Below, piece after piece: positions 18,360 through 28,322 of a DNA stretch of 64,000 nucleotides. Below the pieces are notes generated by a model, which saw nothing but the letters and a program-made list of their open reading frames with translations, searched no databases and was not told where the DNA came from. A program made the translations under genes and the position numbers. Source of the stretch: Bin87 sp963666865 (GTDB lineage: Bacteria; Chloroflexota; Dehalococcoidia; Lucifugimonadales; UBA3495); assembly GCA_963666865.1 (NCBI GenBank), contig OY763072.1, positions 992,001 to 1,056,000 of the forward strand, read 5' to 3'. Positions within the stretch are counted from its first letter, which is position 1. The number at the start of each line of letters is the position of its first letter.

Positions 18360-18384
18360 CCCGTATCGTGGTACGGGGCAGGCT
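18360..18384. repeat. 25-bp hairpin element, copy 1
   Basis: Inserted between the codons for QADAD and LRGKW of the IS630 transposase. It is made of CCCGTA, TCGTGG, TACGGG and the tail GCAGGCT, and is followed by CTG. Identical to the copy at 18421. Confidence 0.8.
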
Positions 18385-18420
18385 CTGCGGGGCAAGTGGG
18401 TGTTGAAAGGGGAACCGGCC

Positions 18421-18445
18421 CCCGTATCGTGGTACGGGGCAGGCT
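18421..18445. repeat. 25-bp hairpin element, copy 2
   Basis: Identical 25 bp inserted 36 bp after copy 1, between GEPA and LVVSTSPR codons and again directly before CTG. Confidence 0.8.
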
Positions 18446-18488
18446 CTGGTGGTCTCCACCAGCCCGCGCCGTGGCGAGAAGGAACGTC

Positions 18489-18509
18489 ACCCCGTACTTG
18501 ATACGGGGT
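18489..18509. repeat. hairpin ACCCCGTA-N5-TACGGGGT
   Basis: A related palindrome in the same pseudogene, with the same CCCGTA/TACGGG arms but a different loop (CTTGA) and no CAGGCT tail. It precedes the SYYSAV codons and shifts the frame. Confidence 0.55.
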
Positions 18510-18916
18510 CAGCTACTACTCGGCGGTGTGCCTGGAGACCGGGGAGGTGGAGGTGATGGAACTGGAGGGCAACAGCAACTCCGAGACTTCGGCAGCCTTC
18601 CTCCGGCAACTACGAGCCCGGCACACCGAACCGCTGACAGTGATCTGGGACAACTCGCCAGCTCATCGGGGCGATGCGCTACGCACTTATCTGACCACGC
18701 CAGACTTGCACCTGCGCCTGGTGAACCTGCCCAGTTACAGTCCGGATTTCAACGCCCCGATTATTGACCAATCGCACCATCTGGGGCTGGGTGCGTCAGG
18801 AGGCAACCGCCGATGTGTGCCTGGGAACCCGTGCCGCAGTACGGGATCGGGTGGGCAGCTTCTTCGCCGATCTGCCCTACCGTAGGGACGAAGTCAAACG
18901 CCGCTGCCGAACTGCG

Positions 18917-20935
18917 CTACAGGCTTGCGCGGCAGAACCCCTCCGCTCCGCCCAAACCGACGCTTCCGCCATGCCAAATGTAGATTTCACTCTGGCTTCG
19001 GCTTAGGATTATCTTGCCGCTGGCCGAGGTACTCGCCGCGAAGTTTGTGAAAGCCCTCAGCCGGGGGCTGGGGTCGGCGGGAATGAACCACGCTCGGTCC
19101 TCGACGCAGTAGATCTGGCTGCCGACCAGCGCCCGCACCTTGATGCCGTAGAGCTCTCCGTTGGCCAGGTTGGGCACGACGACCTCTATGGCGTTTGGAT
19201 CGTCGGGGCTGGTGCGGGGGAAGTAATCATAGGTTGCCGGGACGAAGGGGTCGACGGTGGGGAAATACTGCCAGTTTTCTTCCCCGAGGGTGTAACCGGC
19301 GCCGGGGTAGAGAAAGTACTGGTACGACGAATTGGTGATGGAGGCGACGCCGGGGTTGTTCCAGGCCATCTTGGCGCTGCCGTCTTGCGGTTCCAGGTCA
19401 AAGCCGGTGATCCTTCGGGATGCCGGCTGGCCGGTCATACAATAATAGTCCCAGGCGATATTGACGTGACTTCGCGGGAGGGGTGTGGACACTGACACCT
19501 TGGCTTCGGCAACGACCTCGGAGTCGATTTGAGCGTTGTTCTGCCCCAGCGACATGGACCTGCTGCCAAGATTCGCGTCGTTGGTCGGCGCGACGGGGTT
19601 GTCCCGGTTATCCCGCGCGTTCTGTTTTTTGCTGGTCCGCGGCGCGTTCTGATTGCCGCCGAGGTTGAAGTTGCCGAGCAACTGCACGTTGTAGGTGCCG
19701 TCTTCGGGCACGGTGAAATCGGCGCTGGTCTGGCCGGCTCCGACGTTGACCTGGTTTGCCGGCGAGGCATCGGCGCCCTCCCGCTGCCAACGCACCGTGT
19801 AGGACGACACGCCGGCCACCGGGTTCCAGGACGCGGTGATGTCCCTGGGGTTGGCCTGGCCCTGGGCGCTGGTCGCTGGCCCCAGGTTCAACGGAGCCGC
19901 CGGCGCCTTGATGCGCAGGGCTTTGGCCGCGCCGCGTCCGCAGCCGGTTTCATTGCAGGCCTCAACCCGCACCACCCAGTTGCCATAACCCGACACCGCG
20001 ACGCTGGCGCCGGTGTCGGAGACGCTGGTTTCATCGCCGGCCGCGAAACGGTCCTCGAACAACCGCCAGCGCACCCGGTAGGAGTCCGCGTAATCGGTCT
20101 CGTCCCAGGCCGCCGCCAGGGTCAATCCGGTGGAGTGGCTGACTTGAAGGTTGGCCGGCCGGAGCGGCAGGGGCGGCAAAATCGTGAACCGCTGGGCCTG
20201 GTGTCGTCCGCAGCCGGCGGAGTTGCAGGCTTCCACCCGCACCACCCAGCTTCCGTAGTCGGCCATGGTAAGGGTCGTCGCGGAGGACTGGGGCCGCACC
20301 CCGTCGCTCAGTTGGTGGCCGGGGCCGGCCTCACGCCAGCGGACGATGTAATCGTCCGCTCCGGCCACGTCGTTCCAGTCCACCGACACGGCCAGGGAAC
20401 CCGGCTGCGCGGTGATGCTCAGGCCCGTCGGCCGGGTTGGGATTTCCGGGGTCGGCTCCGGCGTCGGCTCGGGCGTGGGTTCCGGTGTAGGTTCCGGAGT
20501 CGGTTCCGGGGTTGGTTCAGGAGCGGGTTCCACGCGGAACTGCCGGTTCGCCGGTTTCCCGCAGCCCGCCGCGTTGCAGGCCTGGGCCCGCGCCACCCAG
20601 ACACCATAGTCGGCCATGGTGATGGTGGCTGCGGAGGACTGCACCTCCACGCCCTGGTTCAGCTTCTCCCCATTGTCCACCGAACGCCAGCGGACCAGGT
20701 AGTGGGTCGCGCCGTCCACGTCGTCCCAGTCCACGCCCACGTCCAGCGAGCCCGGTTCGGTGGTGATCGTAAAACCAGTAGGTCTGGCGGGAACTTGCGT
20801 CTCCTCCTGGGCGCCGGCCGGGCCGGCGGCAGCCCAGACCACCGCCAGCGCGGCGGCGAAAGCTGCCACCAGCAGGAAGGCCGCGGCCAGTCCCTGCTTA
20901 CCGAATTTTCGATGCACAGCAGAAATCATTGTCAT
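18917..20935 (-). CDS. secreted fibronectin type III repeat protein, C-terminus replaced by IS630 end
   Basis: 672 residues. It has an N-terminal signal peptide (hydrophobic 15-38, cleavage likely after AGPAGAQ) and at least four FN3-like repeats with the recurring pattern YxVRWR and WVVRVEACNxxGCG. A Pro-Glu-Pro-Thr linker (about 140-165) separates repeats one and two. The last 29 residues (from SRSQSEIYIWHG) are the IS630 terminal repeat read in frame, so native sequence ends near residue 643. Probably a surface or extracellular adhesion protein. ATG 20935 is preceded by GAGG. Confidence 0.75.
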   Translation of the reverse strand: MTMISAVHRKFGKQGLAAAFLLVAAFAAALAVVWAAAGPAGAQEETQVPARPTGFTITTEPGSLDVGVDWDDVDGATHYLVRWRSVDNGEKLNQGVEVQSSAATITMADYGVWVARAQACNAAGCGKPANRQFRVEPAPEPTPEPTPEPTPEPTPEPTPEPTPEIPTRPTGLSITAQPGSLAVSVDWNDVAGADDYIVRWREAGPGHQLSDGVRPQSSATTLTMADYGSWVVRVEACNSAGCGRHQAQRFTILPPLPLRPANLQVSHSTGLTLAAAWDETDYADSYRVRWRLFEDRFAAGDETSVSDTGASVAVSGYGNWVVRVEACNETGCGRGAAKALRIKAPAAPLNLGPATSAQGQANPRDITASWNPVAGVSSYTVRWQREGADASPANQVNVGAGQTSADFTVPEDGTYNVQLLGNFNLGGNQNAPRTSKKQNARDNRDNPVAPTNDANLGSRSMSLGQNNAQIDSEVVAEAKVSVSTPLPRSHVNIAWDYYCMTGQPASRRITGFDLEPQDGSAKMAWNNPGVASITNSSYQYFLYPGAGYTLGEENWQYFPTVDPFVPATYDYFPRTSPDDPNAIEVVVPNLANGELYGIKVRALVGSQIYCVEDRAWFIPADPSPRLRAFTNFAASTSASGKIILSRSQSEIYIWHGGSVGLGGAEGFCRASL

Positions 20936-21349
20936 GTACCTCGATTGGTGTCGCTGGATGCGCCGCGGGGCGGCGTCATCAGCGTGGGATCAGTGATGAG
21001 CTAAATGGAGTCGGCGTCCGGTGGCGGCGGATTGGCCGCGATCCCCAATAACCGAGCGGGCGGAATGCGGCGCCGCAGACGGGCAACCGCAACGCACGCG
21101 GCCGGGTGGGCCAAGGCGACGCCAACGAGGCGGCCGCCAATGCGCGGGGTGATGGCTCCAGCTGGCGAAGACGCTGGACGCTGCGAATACCGAGCCGACG
21201 GCGCGGTTGCCTGGGAGCTCCGGCGCGGCGGAGCCGGCCGCCCAGGAAGCAACCACTCGCGGCGCGGTTGCGGAGGCAGATCGCCTCGCGGCGCCGGGGT
21301 TGCGTTGCAGATTTAGAGGGGGAAAGTCGGGGGGGGGGGGGGGGGGGGG
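20936..21349. other. gene-free GC-rich stretch ending in 21 G
   Basis: Upstream region of the FN3 gene. No convincing coding frame is visible. It contains a decayed-looking GC-rich segment and ends in an uninterrupted run of 21 G (21329-21349), directly at the left end of the IS4-like element. Confidence 0.6.
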
Positions 21350-22682
21350 CTGAAAGGGGTATGTAACGGTTTGTTACGGTGGCGCATGATGGGTGATCTC
21401 CAGGTTGGACTTGGGTTGAGGCCAAGGTTCAGGCAGCAGCCAGACGCGGGTCCAGAGGCGACCCTTGAGCAGCAAGCGCCGGAGCCAATTGATACCGAGG
21501 CGGATCACGCTGACGGTTCGCGCCGGACGAGTACGAGGGTCCCGGTGATTGGGCGACAATGCTTTGGGCGGAGCCCGCAGGTTGCCGGGATCAATTCTCC
21601 GGTCCTGGGCGTCTTCCACCCGGGTGCCGTAGGCCAGAGCCAGCAAGGTGGCCACCGACAGGACCAGCCAGTGACGGGAGACGCGAGTGGGGTCGGTCCT
21701 TCTGGTTTTGTCCCACTTCCAGCCCAGGCTCTTGAGGGCCTTGAAGCCCAGTTCGATCCAGAAGCGCAGGGCGTACCAACTCACGCCGACCTGGTCGGGC
21801 GCAAGGTCGGTGAGGATGATCCAGGGTTCATCCTGCTCGGCGTACCAGACCGCCAGCAGGGTGCAGCGGCGTTTGGCCTTAGCGGTGCTGAAGGCGGTGC
21901 CACGGCCGACCCAGGCCGTGTCGGGACGGGAGACGAAGCGGTGGGCGGGCAATCTTGTGCCGCCCTCGGCGCAGAAAGTGATGCTTTTGGGGTAGCGCAT
22001 ACAGGGGCGCCAGCCCTGCTCCCGTATCTGCGCCCACAGCCTGGGACTGGCAATGCCCCGGTCGCAGAGCACGATGACGGTCATTTCCTCGGGAACGGCT
22101 GGGGCCAGTTCCTTGAGCAATTCCACCGTGGGGTCGGCCCAGGAGCCTTTCTGGTTGGCCCAGCGGATGCTCCAGGCCACAGGAATGGCGCAACTACGGT
22201 AGAGCACGCTGATGACGATGGCCGTGGTCTGGTCGCCTTTGAGAGTGGGATCGATGGCCAACGCCAGGCGGCCGGAACACCACCAGGCCAGGACCCATTT
22301 CAGCAGCGGCGCGAAGCAGAGCGTGACGTCCATCTCGGTCTGGCAGGGTCGGGCCCGGTCCCTGCCGTCGTAGAGCCACTCCCGCAGATATTGGCGCCGG
22401 CCGTTCCAGGAACCCCAAGGCGAGAGGGCCGAGGCCACGGCGTTCTGGCAGGCACTACCCGCGAGGATAGCTCCGCAAACCCACAGCACCAAGCCGGTCA
22501 ATTGTGGCTGGGAGAGGTGAGGTAAATGCGTTTCAATCGTTTTTTGCATCTGATAGCATTCCCTGGGAAGGCGCATCGAGGGTCTCCTGCATCTGGTCTT
22601 GTCATAACCAAGATGCCGAAGGCTGATGCGCCTTCCCAAGTTAATTCCAGAGCCGATTTCGGCCGTTACATACCCCTTTCAG
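21350..22682. mobile_element. IS4-like insertion sequence, 1333 bp
   Basis: Perfect 20-bp terminal inverted repeats: CTGAAAGGGGTATGTAACGG (21350-21369) and its complement (22663-22682). One transposase gene fills the element. The flanks are a G-run on the left and six G on the right, so the target site was G-rich and the duplication could be up to 6 G. Confidence 0.88.
21374..22576 (-). CDS. DDE transposase, IS4-like
   Basis: 400 residues, uninterrupted. The RNase H-like core shows LAIDPTLKGDQ (first Asp), IVLCDRGIASP (second Asp) and FWIELGFKALKSLGW (Glu of the Y-like signature). Start ATG 22576 has GGAGA 6 nt upstream; ATG 22549 is also possible. The intact frame and perfect repeats suggest a recently active element. 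Assignment to an exact IS family is tentative. Confidence 0.85.
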   Translation of the reverse strand: MRLPRECYQMQKTIETHLPHLSQPQLTGLVLWVCGAILAGSACQNAVASALSPWGSWNGRRQYLREWLYDGRDRARPCQTEMDVTLCFAPLLKWVLAWWCSGRLALAIDPTLKGDQTTAIVISVLYRSCAIPVAWSIRWANQKGSWADPTVELLKELAPAVPEEMTVIVLCDRGIASPRLWAQIREQGWRPCMRYPKSITFCAEGGTRLPAHRFVSRPDTAWVGRGTAFSTAKAKRRCTLLAVWYAEQDEPWIILTDLAPDQVGVSWYALRFWIELGFKALKSLGWKWDKTRRTDPTRVSRHWLVLSVATLLALAYGTRVEDAQDRRIDPGNLRAPPKALSPNHRDPRTRPARTVSVIRLGINWLRRLLLKGRLWTRVWLLPEPWPQPKSNLEITHHAPP

Positions 22683-23115
22683 GGGGGGCAACGGCACAGC
22701 CGGGCCGGCCGGGCGTGCCGGGGCCGGCCGGACGGGGCGCTATGGAGGGCGTGGGTGTGCGTTGCCGTTGCCATTAATGCTGTTCCAAGGATGCAGGCGA
22801 TTTGGACCCTATTTTGCGGGCCAGCATTGTAGGCCACAGACCATATTATCAGCGCATTTTTTACCCTCTTTTATGTGTGATTATTGGTGTAATTCCGCCC
22901 ACGTGAGCACAACGGCCCCCGCATGGGGCACGGCCTCCTGAAACGTGGCGCCCACCGGATGGGCATGGCTGGGCCGGCACGAGCCGCCGCTGTCCTCCGC
23001 TGATTACGCTGTAACGAAGATCAGCGTGACGCACTGTGGAGGATTGATGCGATGTGGGGATAGAGAACGAGAGACTGGGCCTTGAGGCGATAGCGGGATC
23101 AGCCCGGGCGGCCTT
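22683..23115. other. no gene recognised
   Basis: GC-rich at first, then mixed. No convincing coding frame or RNA is visible. Confidence 0.5.
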
Positions 23116-23588
23116 TGGGATTGACGCGGTGATGGTGTGGGCTGTCACCGCGACGCTCTACCGGCCAAGCCTCGCAAGCTGGAGGGACGGCGCCTGGACG
23201 ACGGTTCGGTGGAGTTGTCCTGGCGCAAGCCCAGCAAGTGGGCGCCGATGCCAGCATCAGGTACCGGGTTCGGGCTTACAACCAGTATTTCGACGGCGCG
23301 CAGTCCCGGGAGGCGCGGGTTCCCCGCATCGGCAAGCCCGCCGAGATCTCCCGAGACGCCAGCGACGGCAATGCGCAAATATCGGTCTGCTGGTCCAAAG
23401 CCACGGGTGCGCCGACCCGCTACGAGGTCATGCGTCGCCTGGAGAGCGAGAAGGCCAGCGCCATCCGTGTGATCGCCACCGTGGCCGATGACGGCAACGA
23501 CTCCGCCGCCTGGCGTCAGTGCCACGTTGACGCCACCGCCGCCGCCGACACCGAGTACGTGTACAAGGTGCGCGGCGCCCATGGATGA
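23116..23588 (+). pseudogene. fibronectin type III domain fragment
   Basis: One frame reads ALPAKPRKLEGRRLDDGSVELSWRKPSK. Near 23237 the homology moves to another frame, GADASIRYRVRAYNQYFDG, and continues through QISVCWSKATGAPTRYEVMRR to a TGA at 23586. Together these make one or two FN3-like domains with a frameshift and no proper start. Perhaps a relict of a gene like the one at 18917-20935. Confidence 0.6.
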
Positions 23589-24070
23589 GATGAACGTCGG
23601 CTGCGTCGATTGGCTTCGGGGTCCATCGGTGTTCATGCGTCGCCCTGAAATGTGGAACAGCGGTCCACTATCCGACCTCCGACGAGTCTGTCTCAGCGGC
23701 TGGCGTCGTCGTCGACGCGTTGGTGGTCGGCCAGACGCGGCTGGGGTCCTGTACCTGCTCAGATCGGCCTGATGGTCATCAACTCGGAGCGTCGGTCATC
23801 CCTTGCTGTGGTCGTCGCTGGCCGGGACGCTTGGCAGCCTCCGCTGTTCCGCCTTGCCGCGACGTGGGCGGGATTGGCGCCTTCGCGGCGGACCGCTCAC
23901 TTTGACCTCGCCCGGTACTTGGGCCACAAGTTTGAACTTCCCGTCTTCGGTGGTGTCCTGTTGCGTCATGGTCGTCAGCGGGTCAGCAGCGGCCAGATAG
24001 AGTTCCCATGGAGGTTACCTTGGGTGGGCGCGAAGGTAGAGTCGAAGGCGCGCTCTTTGGATTCTCCCGC
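23589..24070. other. no gene recognised
   Basis: Open frames here have no recognisable protein character. Nothing else is visible between the FN3 fragment and the end of the 5'-nucleotidase gene. Confidence 0.5.
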
Positions 24071-26554
24071 TTACTCAAAGACGGTATCAGTCTTGCCGGC
24101 AATACCCAGATTCTGGATCCGTTGGTCTTCGAGGGGCGCCGTTTCTGGTCGGCTGAAGGGGATCTCGTTATGGAAGTACGCCAGATACTCGGCCAGGGCG
24201 TCCTGCTCCTTGCCGGCGGCGAAGGCGTCGGACAGACCAGGGTCTGCATCGGGTACCGGCTCATCGATCACGCCGTTGCCGTTGGCATCGGGGAAATCGG
24301 CGTCGTGGGGGTTGTACTGGCCGGCTTCGCCGCTGAAGTCAATCCGACCCGGATGGGGTACAGGAAAGGGGTAGCCACTGCCGCCGTTGGCCAGGAAGTT
24401 CAGCGTGGCCATCTTGATTACACGTTCCGGGTCTCCCGTCAGTTCGCCGTTTTCAACAACGCGGTCGCTGACTGCGCCACTGTCATCAATCACCGCGAGA
24501 GAGCGGACGCGCTGACCAGCGGCAACTGCCGGGTCGAAGCTGAAACGCATCCCGCCCACCTGAGGGAAACCGCCGGACGTGACTTGTCCGACATCGTCGG
24601 CGCCGACCGTATGCTCGATGACCGCCAACAGTTGTTGGGCCGTCAGCGGGATGATGACCAGCCCGTTGTCGAAGCGCAACGTGCCTTCGACGTCGAACTG
24701 GGACACGTCGCCCTGGAGTTTGCCGGTGACCGGATTGGCCGGGGGTGGAAGGAATTGCATATCTGCGGGACCAGTGGCGCCGGCCGGCTGGACTACGATG
24801 CCGATGTTGTCACGGATACCGCCGCTGTTCTTGAGGGATACGGCCACCTCTGGGTCAACCTGGCGGGCTATCCAGAGGAAGGCGTCTGCCACCAGGTTGC
24901 CCAGGTTGCTCTCCTGGGTACGCACGGTGCTGCGCCGGCCGTCAAGGTACACGTCGGTCCGTCCAATGATGTTGCCGTCGCGGGCGATGAGGATATTGCG
25001 CAAGGATTCAGCGATGCCACTCACCGCTGGAATGGGCTTCCCGGCGAAATCCTGTCCACCCTGACGGTCGGTGGCATAGGCCCCGCTGAGGTACGGGTCC
25101 ACGGAGTCGGGAAGTATGCGGCCGGCGTCGTCAAACTGCACCACCAGCCGGCCCAGGTACCTGTAGTCGCCGTCAGTATTGACCAACAGCACCGGCTCCC
25201 CGTCCGCGGCGTGGTACGTTAGGGGATAAATGTCCTGGGCCGTGTCTCCGTGTCGCAGCCGGTCGGTTGCGTCGGCCAATAGAGCGTTGGAGCCTCCGGC
25301 TACGATGATGTCAACGTCTTCCAGCCTCGTGGCAGGGCTATCGCATATGAAAAATTTGAGAGCGTAAACCGTGATTTTCGTCAGAGTTCTGGGCCTAAAC
25401 ATAGCCTGAAGTCAGATGACGGTGAGGCCAAGCGCCCAAAATGTGGGGTACCGCGCAAGGTCTGGAAATACAATCTGCCTGGCAATATTCATATGCGATA
25501 GCCCTGGCCTCGTGGCCAGGGCTTGCTCAATGTTGATGCGCTGCATGTGGGCCAGCAGGATGACCTTGTTGATCCCCTGATCTACCAGTTCGTCCACCGC
25601 GTCCTGGATGACGACCGCCAGCGCGTCAACGTCGAAGATGTCAGCCGGGGCTACGGTGATGCCGCCGGCTCCGGTGATGGACGCCAGGGTAGGGGTGGTG
25701 GCTCCGACGATCCCGATGCGTTCTCCGGCGACGGTTGCCACGGCGCTGCGGGCCAGGCTGCCGCCCACCAGCATCGCTTCCTGTCCGTCGGGCACGACCA
25801 GACCGGTTAGGTTCTCGTCTGTCGTGAACTCCAGGTTGCTGGACAGGTAGGGGAACCGGGTTCCGGGATAGGTCCTGCCATCGTCGGTTTCGGAGGCGAT
25901 GATTCTGGCAAAGGCACCGGTGCCCAGGTCGAGCTCGTGGTTGCCCAGGGCAGATGCCTGAAAACCCATGGCGTTGAGGAAGGCAACGTCGGCCCGACCG
26001 TTGCCGGATACGCCCAGCAGGGCGTCGTTGGCGTCGTCGCCGGCGGCGAAGTAGCGCGGGCCGGGGACGTAATTGTCTCCGGAACTCAGCACGAGGGTGT
26101 TGTTGGGAAACTGCGCCCGGAAGCCGTCCAGCATGGCAGAGAAGTTCTCGACGTTCTCCAAAGCGCCCACCGCGCTGTCCATGTCAGCGGCGTGGAGAAG
26201 CTGCAGGGTGAATAGCGGGCTGGCGGGCGGCGGCGCGGATTGGACTGTCACTGGGCGGGAATTGGCGTCTGCTTCAAGCAGGGCGAACCGGTTGATCGTC
26301 GCCTCGGCGAGCTCCTTGAGTTCGGTTTCCAGCCGTTGCAAATCCTCTGCCGACGGGCCAGACTGCGCCGTAGGCACTGGAGTACTGTGTGAAACGTCCG
26401 CCAGTTCCTGGCGCAGGGATCCGACTTCCGTCTGCAAGGCGTCCAGTTCGGTATTGAGGTCAGCGAGTTCCGTTTGGCTGTCACCTCCGCAGGCGACGAG
26501 GGCCACGGCGGCGATGAGCGCCAATACCAGCATCCATTTCCGTCGGTTGAACAT
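24071..26554 (-). pseudogene. 5'-nucleotidase/metallophosphatase lipoprotein, interrupted by a MITE
   Basis: The N-terminal part from ATG 26554 has a lipoprotein signal (VALVACGG), a coiled-coil stalk and a metallophosphatase domain (LQLLHAADMD, SSGDNYVPG, ALGNHELDLG). It breaks off after INIEQALATR. The C-terminal part resumes LEDVDIIVAGGSNALL and has the 5'-nucleotidase C-terminal domain (SLKNSGGIRDNIG, FPQVGGMRFSFDP). Removing the 174-bp MITE and one 9-bp duplication restores one frame. The native protein would be an outer-surface nucleotide or phosphoester hydrolase. Confidence 0.88.
25333..25506. mobile_element. MITE, 174 bp, ISAs1-like ends
   Basis: Perfect 19-bp terminal inverted repeats CAGGGCTATCGCATATGAA (25333-25351 and inverted at 25488-25506). 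It is flanked by a 9-bp duplication GCCTCGTGG (25324-25332, 25507-25515). There is no coding capacity. The tips resemble the ISAs1-type repeats at 38257/39489 (CAGGGCAATCGC), so an element of that family may mobilise it. Confidence 0.9.
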
Positions 26555-26914
26555 TGCTACATTCCTGTTTTTAGAACTGTGCAGTTGAGCACCGATCAAT
26601 CATCGGGCCACCTCCGCCGGCCGTCAATCGTACGGCGCCTGCCCGCATGGCCATCGTCGCGCACGCGCTCAGAAGTGCCCAACGGTCATCGAATTGGCCT
26701 GAGAGTCAAGCCTTGCGTTCGATGTTGCTGGCCGAAAGGCTTGTCGTCGTCTGACATCGCCGGTGTCCTCCTGTTGTCAACATCCCCGTGGATGACGGGC
26801 AAATGGCGTTTGTAGATCTGCGTTCAACTGGCAGGATTTTACCGCGTGGTCGACGGAGGTAGTCACGAAGGAGGAGAAGTCAAGGTTCCTTGGCATTGCC
26901 GTTTGGAACTGCAC
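26555..26914. other. no gene recognised
   Basis: Upstream region of the 5'-nucleotidase gene. No gene or RNA is seen. Confidence 0.5.
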
Positions 26915-28105
26915 CTACGGGGCGGTTAGCGACGCCAGCCAGACGTTGTAGTGCACTGCGGAGTTCCTGCTTGTGTGCTTGCGATTCCACTCCTCAGGTG
27001 ACAAGACGCTGATGTTGGGCCGCGCGCCGGGCACGATGTCCGACGTGGCGGCGGCGATTTCGTCGAGCTTGGGTTCGAGGATTTTAGCGTCGCCCGCCGG
27101 AACGACGACCGTCAGCTCGAGAGCGTCGCCTTGTGCGAAGCCGGTAGCCCGCGAACCTGTCAGTGCCACTCTTTGGGGCAGCGGCGGCCGTAGGTCGTTG
27201 AGTGCCTGCACGTAGCGGTTGAGCCACAGCAGTTCGGACTGGTGCAGGATGGGTCCAGGCCGGTACCGTTGTCCGTCTGAGACAACCGTAAGGGTAGTGG
27301 CAGTGGGGTTGAAGCCCTTGTGGAACGGATTGGCCGCCACCCGCCGGTCCGGGGTTTTGACGAACCGCTTCGCGGGGTCATGGTTGATTACGTCCTGGAC
27401 GTTTCTCCTGGTGGTTCCGGTCACCCGCTGGGCGTGTTCGATGATGTCTTCGACGTCGGTGGGGCCATGCTCCATCAAGAAGGCAAGGATGTGGTCCCCG
27501 GTGGTTGTGCGAGCGCGGACCGCGTTTGCAGCGTTGCGAGCGGTGTCCCATTCTCGCAGTCCGAAGGTGGACATCCCCTGGAGCGAGACCTGCTCGGACG
27601 GATAGGCGAAGTTTCGGAAGGCGTTGAGGACGTTGTAACCGGTTGGCAGGTGGCGCCCCACCAGGCAGTCGATTTCGTCAACGAGGTAAGCCGTGGTGCG
27701 GGGCTTTTGTTCGCGGTCGAGAATGTGCAAAACGGTCTCGGCAACCAGCCGAAAGGGGCTCAGCAGTGCGGACCAGGGTTGGTCCGGGTGGTAGAGTCCG
27801 TGTTCGTCGGGGCGCAGGCCGGCTGTCCGGCGTATGAACAGCCTGACGTCCAGGAGCGGCCAATTTGAGAGGTCGTCCCGGCGGCGGCTCAAGGACTGCA
27901 TGATGTCATCCGCGCTCTGCGGCTCACGAGAACGCGCCATGTGTGCCGCGATGTCCTTCACGATGCCGTCTATGTTGTGGCCTCGGGGGACGATGGGCGG
28001 TGGCGCGACGTAGCCGGCGGCGCGGATGAGCCGCGAGTGTTGCGGGGACGCCAGTTCGAGTTTGATGAGGGCGCCGATGGCGGGCTCGGCGTAGAGGGGC
28101 GTCAC
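26915..28105 (-). CDS. hypothetical protein: winged-helix-like segments plus nucleotidyltransferase-like C-terminus
   Basis: 396 residues, no known family recognised. Several segments look like HTH/HARE-type winged helices: RRDDLSNWPLLDVRLFIRR with GLYHPDQPW, and TAYLVDEIDCLVGRH with MSTFGLREWD. The C-terminal third has LTGSRATGFAQGDALELTVVV, which resembles the GS-x-A-x-G strand-loop of minimal nucleotidyltransferases but without a clear DxD. The GTG start has no ribosome binding site, so the N-terminus may be incomplete. A truncated paralogue of its C-terminal third follows at 28323-28797. Confidence 0.5.
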   Translation of the reverse strand: MTPLYAEPAIGALIKLELASPQHSRLIRAAGYVAPPPIVPRGHNIDGIVKDIAAHMARSREPQSADDIMQSLSRRRDDLSNWPLLDVRLFIRRTAGLRPDEHGLYHPDQPWSALLSPFRLVAETVLHILDREQKPRTTAYLVDEIDCLVGRHLPTGYNVLNAFRNFAYPSEQVSLQGMSTFGLREWDTARNAANAVRARTTTGDHILAFLMEHGPTDVEDIIEHAQRVTGTTRRNVQDVINHDPAKRFVKTPDRRVAANPFHKGFNPTATTLTVVSDGQRYRPGPILHQSELLWLNRYVQALNDLRPPLPQRVALTGSRATGFAQGDALELTVVVPAGDAKILEPKLDEIAAATSDIVPGARPNISVLSPEEWNRKHTSRNSAVHYNVWLASLTAP

Positions 28106-28322
28106 GGGTTGTGTCGTCCGAGGCTCGCTCGGCCGTGGTAGAACGCGACGCCGCGCGGGGATTATTCGGCGTCAGCTGGTGGGCTTGCTCACTGACAAGA
28201 AAGGTGTTTTCAAGAACCTCCTTGTCTTTGTGGAGTGCCCCGGTTTCGTCGTATATGGTCCCCGGGCGCGTTCTACGGCCTTTTTGGTACTTGGGGTTGT
28301 CCGCGGGCGGTTTATGGCCGCT

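Larger units (their letters stand above)
16481..19005. mobile_element. IS630-type element, interrupted by an IS110-type element
   Basis: Imperfect terminal inverted repeats are visible: left CCGAAGCCAGGGTGAAACCC from 16485, right (inverted) CCGAAGCCAGAGTGAAATCT up to about 19001. Both ends are bordered by TA (16481-16482 and 19004-19005), the target of the IS630/Tc1 group. The transposase has been split by the IS110-type element and by several 15-25 bp palindromic insertions. Without the guest the element would be about 1.35 kb. Its right end truncates the FN3 protein gene. Confidence 0.75.
16589..19006 (+). pseudogene. IS630 family transposase, multiply disrupted
   Basis: The N-terminal HTH part (MRPLLERWQMDEAEVRRRMY, then in another frame LLGQGWTAAAVGRALDRDAH) lies left of the IS110 guest. 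The rest continues from 18018: PALTGEQQAELK, LNYLHRLGFVLKRPKKR, FFADEAHFQADAD, SYYSAVCLETGE, VIWDNSPAHRG, IWGWVRQEAT. The Asp of FADEAHF and of IWDNSPAH are catalytic DDE residues. Frame changes coincide with the palindromic insertions at 16686, 18164, 18360, 18421 and 18489. Not functional. Confidence 0.85.
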
